The notes under the pieces are model-generated. The model was not told the DNA's origin and made no database searches. It was given only the letters and a program-made list of their open reading frames with translations. 36,432 nucleotides of DNA, from the NCBI GenBank assembly GCA_023266355.1, contig JAHFQM010000014.1, positions 1 to 36,432 on the forward strand, written 5' to 3'. Both the position numbers and the translations under genes were made by a program. This DNA is from Aquabacterium sp. (GTDB lineage: Bacteria; Pseudomonadota; Gammaproteobacteria; Burkholderiales; Burkholderiaceae_C). Shown here in pieces: positions 33,184 to 36,432 of this stretch. Each line of letters opens with the position of its first letter. The stretch's first letter is position 1.

Positions 33184-34008
33184 TTACTTTTTGCGACGCG
33201 AGACGATGAACGTCTGCGTGCGCTTGTTGTTGCGGGTGCGGTAGCCCTTCGTCGGCGTGTTCCACGGCGACACAGGAACCTGACCTTCACCCGTACGGCC
33301 TTCACCACCACCGTGCGGGTGGTCAACCGGGTTCATGGCGGTACCGCGGACGGTCGGGCGGATGCCCTTCCAGCGGATCGCGCCGGCCTTGCCGTACTGA
33401 CGCAGGCTGTGCTCTTCGTTGCTCACTTCACCCAGGGTGGCGCGGCATTCGATGTGGATGCGACGCACTTCACCCGAGCGCAGGCGGACCTGAGCGTAGG
33501 TGCCTTCGCGGGCCATCAGCACAGCGGAGGTGCCAGCCGAGCGTGCGATTTGCGCGCCCTTGCCAGGCATCATCTCGATGCAGTGGATGGTCGAACCCAC
33601 GGGGATGTTGCGGATCGGCAAGGTGTTGCCAGCCTTGATGGGCGCTTCTGAGCCCGACAGGATGGTGGCACCGGCTTCCAGGCCGCGCGGAGCGATGATG
33701 TAGCGACGCTCACCGTCGGCATAGCACACCAGAGCGATGTGGGCCGTGCGGTTAGGGTCGTACTCGATGCGCTCAACCTTGGCGGGGATGCCGTCCTTGT
33801 TGCGCACGAAGTCCACCACGCGGTAGTGGTGCTTGTGACCACCGCCCTTGTGGCGAACCGTGATGTGACCGTTGTTGTTGCGGCCAGAGTTCTGCTTCTG
33901 GGGTTCCACCAGGGCAGCGTGCGGGGCACCCTTGTGCAGGTGCTTGTGCACGACCTTGACCACACCACGGCGGCCAGGCGAAGTCGGTTTGATTTTGACG
34001 ACGGCCAT
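33184..34008 (-). CDS. rplB: 50S ribosomal protein L2
   Basis: Large-subunit protein needed for subunit association and peptidyl transfer. 274 residues with the usual conserved His-rich C-terminal motif AMNPVDHPHGGGEGRT and GGGHKHHYRVVDF. It starts 2 bp after rplW. Confidence 0.98.
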   Translation of the reverse strand: MAVVKIKPTSPGRRGVVKVVHKHLHKGAPHAALVEPQKQNSGRNNNGHITVRHKGGGHKHHYRVVDFVRNKDGIPAKVERIEYDPNRTAHIALVCYADGERRYIIAPRGLEAGATILSGSEAPIKAGNTLPIRNIPVGSTIHCIEMMPGKGAQIARSAGTSAVLMAREGTYAQVRLRSGEVRRIHIECRATLGEVSNEEHSLRQYGKAGAIRWKGIRPTVRGTAMNPVDHPHGGGEGRTGEGQVPVSPWNTPTKGYRTRNNKRTQTFIVSRRKK

Positions 34009-34010
34009 GA

Positions 34011-34325
34011 TTACGCAGCCTCCCCGGAGAAGTTCAGCTCTTGACCTTCCTTGAGGGCCACATAGGCCTTCTTGGCATGGTCACGGCGGCCAACACGGCC
34101 ACCGAAGCGCTTGGTCTTGCCCTTCTGATTCAGGACTTGCACCGACTTCACTTCGACCTTGAACAGCAGCTCAACGGCGGCTTTGATCTCGGGCTTGGTG
34201 GCGTCGCGCAGCACCTTGAACAGCACTTGGCCGCGCTCTTCGGCAGCGGCGGTGGCCTTTTCCGAAATGATCGGAGCGACCAGCACCTGCATCAGGCGGC
34301 TTTCATTGAATTTCAGAGTGCTCAT
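34011..34325 (-). CDS. rplW: 50S ribosomal protein L23
   Basis: Docking site at the tunnel exit for trigger factor and SRP. 104 residues with LMQVLVAPIISEKAT, VLFKVLRDATKPEIKAAVELLF and KTKRFGGRVGRRDHAKKAYV. It overlaps rplD by 4 bases. Confidence 0.97.
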   Translation of the reverse strand: MSTLKFNESRLMQVLVAPIISEKATAAAEERGQVLFKVLRDATKPEIKAAVELLFKVEVKSVQVLNQKGKTKRFGGRVGRRDHAKKAYVALKEGQELNFSGEAA

Positions 34326-34945
34326 GCGAACATCTCCTGCAGCTTGTCGATCGCACCCTTGGTGACCACGACCTTCTTGTAGAAGACCAGGGACAGGGGA
34401 TCGGCGTAACGGGGCTCAACCACCAGCACGTTGGGCAGGTTGCGAGCGGCCAGGAACAGGTTCTCGTCCACGGTGTCGGCGATGACCAGGACGTGGTCCA
34501 GGTTCATCGACTTCAGCTTGGCGGCCAGCAGCTTGGTCTTGGGGGCTTCGACGGTGATCGAGTCCACCACGGCCAGGCGGCCTTCGCGGGCCAGCTGCGA
34601 GAAGATGGCGGCCATGCCGGCGCGGTACATCTTCTTGTTGACCTTGTGGGTGAAGTTTTCGTCAGGGCTGTTCGGGAAGATCCGACCGCCGCCACGCCAC
34701 AGGGGCGAGGACGACATACCAGCGCGAGCGCGACCGGTGCCTTTTTGGCGCCAGGGCTTCTTCGTGCTGTGCTTGACGGTTTCGCGGTCCTTCTGGGCGC
34801 GGGTGCCTTGACGGGCATTGGCCTGGTAAGCAACGACGACCTGATGGATCAGGGCTTCGTTGTATTCGCGGCCGAACACGGTATCGGATGCTTCAACCTT
34901 GGAAGCAGCCTGACCTTGCTCATTGAGCAGTTCGAGCTGTGCCAT
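34322..34945 (-). CDS. rplD: 50S ribosomal protein L4
   Basis: Large-subunit protein; in E. coli it also represses the S10 operon by binding the mRNA leader. 207 residues with the long tunnel loop (KKPWRQKGTGRARAGMSSSPLWRGGG, about 60-90). Its start overlaps the rplC stop by one base (TGATG), so translation is coupled. The leader between 35620 and 35767 is the most likely place for any autoregulatory site here. Confidence 0.97.
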   Translation of the reverse strand: MAQLELLNEQGQAASKVEASDTVFGREYNEALIHQVVVAYQANARQGTRAQKDRETVKHSTKKPWRQKGTGRARAGMSSSPLWRGGGRIFPNSPDENFTHKVNKKMYRAGMAAIFSQLAREGRLAVVDSITVEAPKTKLLAAKLKSMNLDHVLVIADTVDENLFLAARNLPNVLVVEPRYADPLSLVFYKKVVVTKGAIDKLQEMFA

Positions 34946-35619
34946 CAGTTGGCTCCTTTCTTGACCTTGACCTTCACGGCCGGACGCACGGTGACAAAGC
35001 CACCCTTGGCGCCGGGGACGGCACCCTTGACCAGCAGCAGCTGACGGGTTTCGTCAACGCGCACGATGTCGAGGTTTTGCGTGGTCACGGTCTCGTCACC
35101 CATGTGACCAGACATGCGCTTGCCAGGGAACACGCGACCCGGATCCTGGGCCATCGAGATGGAGCCAGGAACGTTGTGCGAACGCGAGTTACCGTGCGAA
35201 GCACGCTGCGAACCGAAGTTGTGACGCTTGATGGTGCCGGTGAAGCCCTTGCCGATCGAGGTGCCTTGCACGTCGACGACTTGGCCTGCCTGGAACAACG
35301 CAGCCGGAGCGATGGTCGCGCCAGCCTTGTATTCAGCAGCAACTTCAGGAGCCACGCGGAATTCTTTGACGAATTCGCCAGCTTCAACACCTGCCTTGGC
35401 CAGGTGACCAGCTTCAGGCTTGGTCACGCGGGATGCCTTGCGGGCACCAAACACCACTTGCACAGCGGTGTAGCCGTCGGTCTCAACGGTTTTAACCTGG
35501 GACACACGGTTGTTCGACACGTCGAGCACCGTCACGGGCACGGCGTCGCCGTCGTCCGTGTAGATGCGCATCATGCCCACCTTGCGACCCAGCAATCCGA
35601 TGCGATTGCTAAGACTCAT
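34945..35619 (-). CDS. rplC: 50S ribosomal protein L3
   Basis: Early-assembling 50S protein next to the peptidyl transferase centre. 224 residues from MSLSNRIGLLGRKVGMMRIYTDDG, with the conserved GKGFTGTIKRHNFGSQRASHGNS and PGRVFPGKRMSGHMGDE. The start 35619 has a GGAG 6 bases upstream; an in-frame codon 18 bases further up is less likely. It is the first gene of its own transcript: a promoter and a leader of about 148 nt precede it, and a terminator separates it from rpsJ. Confidence 0.97.
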   Translation of the reverse strand: MSLSNRIGLLGRKVGMMRIYTDDGDAVPVTVLDVSNNRVSQVKTVETDGYTAVQVVFGARKASRVTKPEAGHLAKAGVEAGEFVKEFRVAPEVAAEYKAGATIAPAALFQAGQVVDVQGTSIGKGFTGTIKRHNFGSQRASHGNSRSHNVPGSISMAQDPGRVFPGKRMSGHMGDETVTTQNLDIVRVDETRQLLLVKGAVPGAKGGFVTVRPAVKVKVKKGAN

Positions 35620-35767
35620 TTTTTTCTCCAACTCCACAACGATGCGTGGAGCCTTTTACAAAAACCCGACATCGATTGGCCGGGCCCGGATGGAATCCCT
35701 CGACAAGCCGGCAGCCCGCGCACACCGCAAAACGGTGCGCGCAGGCAACCCGCCCATTTCAGGACAG
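35620..35767 (-). promoter_or_regulatory. Structured 5' leader of the rplC transcript
   Basis: About 148 nt between the predicted transcription start and the rplC ATG. It contains a strong bulged hairpin (CGCGC/ACCG with CGGT/GCGCG, about 35716-35742) and CTCCAC-N8-GTGGAG (35632-35651) ending just before the ribosome binding site. By length and place it could be an L4-responsive leader like that of the E. coli S10 operon; no sequence match was established. Confidence 0.4.
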
Positions 35768-35773
35768 CCCATG

Positions 35774-35811
35774 ACTATAACAAAGGGTCAACCCCGACGC
35801 AAGCCCTTTGG
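35774..35811 (-). promoter_or_regulatory. rplC operon promoter, sharing a 15-bp element with the rrn promoter
   Basis: Minus strand -10 TATAGT (35779-35774), 17-nt spacer, -35 TTGCGT (35802-35797). The -35 plus the nine bases upstream (CCAAAGGGCTTGCGT, 35811-35797) are identical to those of the rrn promoter at 296-282. It is well formed and placed just after the rpsJ terminator. Confidence 0.7.
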
Positions 35812-35841
35812 TTGGACTGACCCGCCAGGTGCCGCGCCAAG

Positions 35842-35871
35842 AAAAAAGCCGCGCCCCGAGAGGCACGGCTT
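35842..35871 (-). terminator. Intrinsic terminator between rpsJ and rplC
   Basis: Minus strand AAGCCGTGCC, loop, GGCGCGGCTT, then TTTT. The one imperfect position is a G-U pair on the minus-strand RNA but a C-A mismatch on the plus strand, so it is built for leftward transcription. It starts about 40 bases after the rpsJ stop. Confidence 0.8.
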
Positions 35872-35912
35872 CCAAGTCGCCATCGGCATCCAGGGGATGC
35901 CGGGCGCTGTCA

Positions 35913-36224
35913 TCACTGCAGCTTGATTTCGACGTCCACGCCAGCCGGCAGGTCGAGCTTCATCAGGGCGTCAACCGTCTTGTCGGTCGGGTCCACGATG
36001 TCCATCAGGCGCTGGTGGGTGCGGATTTCGAACTGGTCACGCGACGTCTTGTTGACGTGCGGCGAACGCAGGATGTCGAAGCGTTGCAGGCGGGTCGGCA
36101 GGGGCACGGGACCCTTGACGATGGCGCCGGTGCGCTTGGCGGTTTCCACGATTTCAGCCGACGATTGGTCGATCAGCTTGTAGTCAAACGCCTTCAGGCG
36201 AATGCGGATTTTTTGTTGTGCCAT
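35913..36224 (-). CDS. rpsJ: 30S ribosomal protein S10
   Basis: Small-subunit protein and, with NusB, part of the boxA antitermination complex. 103 residues with the family start MAQQKIRIRLKAFDYKLIDQS and VKGPVPLPTRLQRFDILRSPHVNK. A ribosome binding site AAGGA is 8 bases upstream. It lies 85 bp after tuf, the usual order, but a terminator follows it, so it seems to be transcribed with tuf rather than with rplC. Confidence 0.97.
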   Translation of the reverse strand: MAQQKIRIRLKAFDYKLIDQSSAEIVETAKRTGAIVKGPVPLPTRLQRFDILRSPHVNKTSRDQFEIRTHQRLMDIVDPTDKTVDALMKLDLPAGVDVEIKLQ

Positions 36225-36309
36225 GACACACTTCCTTCAATTAAAGAGCGATGGATGACGCCCCGGGCCGCAGCCGAAGCCGCGACACCCAGGGCACGTG
36301 TCATGCAGA

Positions 36310-36432
<123 letters not shown>

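Overview
The window looks like a chromosomal segment of a GC-rich betaproteobacterium of the order Burkholderiales, most likely near Comamonadaceae/Leptothrix/Aquabacterium. The grounds are the protein sequences, the high GC with GC-rich third codon positions, the betaproteobacterial 16S 5' end, and the tuf-rpsJ / rplC-to-rpsQ ribosomal block. The exact genus is inference. I see no phage, insertion sequence, CRISPR or other island; this is mostly housekeeping chromosome, and the more interesting signals are in the non-coding DNA.

Layout. Positions 1-290 hold the 5' end, leader and promoter of an rRNA operon reading left. Facing away from it is rsmE (16S rRNA methyltransferase), which converges on rlmL (23S rRNA methyltransferase). 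From about 10.0 kb back to 1.5 kb runs a leftward block: argS, a SPOR-domain protein, dsbA, lptA, lptB, rpoN, a DUF599 membrane protein and rlmL. From 10.1 to 11.9 kb, reading right, are a Ser/Thr kinase fused to a cyclic-nucleotide-binding-like domain and a small exported PsiF-like repeat protein. A DUF2214 membrane protein and a LysR regulator read left, and malate synthase G (glcB) reads right. Next come a candidate structured RNA leader, a lipoprotein and a DUF4105 protein (16.2-18.4 kb, right). A leftward set follows: outer-membrane barrel, alpha/beta hydrolase, histidine-phosphatase-like protein, acyl-CoA dehydrogenase and a LysR regulator. corA and an MFS transporter read right. A LuxR-type response regulator and hybrid histidine kinase pair reads left, as does aroG. 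Then come a YkgJ cysteine-cluster protein (right), a Prx5 peroxiredoxin (left), and the ribosomal genes rplC-rplD-rplW-rplB-rpsS-rplV-rpsC-rplP-rpmC-rpsQ preceded by rpsJ and the 3' end of tuf (left).

How it works together. The two ends serve translation (rRNA, rRNA modification, argS, ribosomal proteins, EF-Tu). The lpt/rpoN/dsbA block serves envelope biogenesis and sigma-54 transcription. The strongest new-looking signal is upstream of aroG: a 24-codon leader ORF with a Phe-Tyr-Phe-Trp-His-Phe run, starting at or next to the predicted transcription start, followed by a strong intrinsic terminator and a possible antiterminator. This is a complete candidate attenuator for the first enzyme of aromatic amino acid synthesis. 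Other signals are a multi-branched RNA fold upstream of the 16.15 kb lipoprotein; an intrinsic terminator inside the start of the translationally coupled DUF4105 gene; an identical 15-bp promoter element at the rRNA and rplC promoters; and a terminator plus a new promoter that separate rpsJ from rplC.
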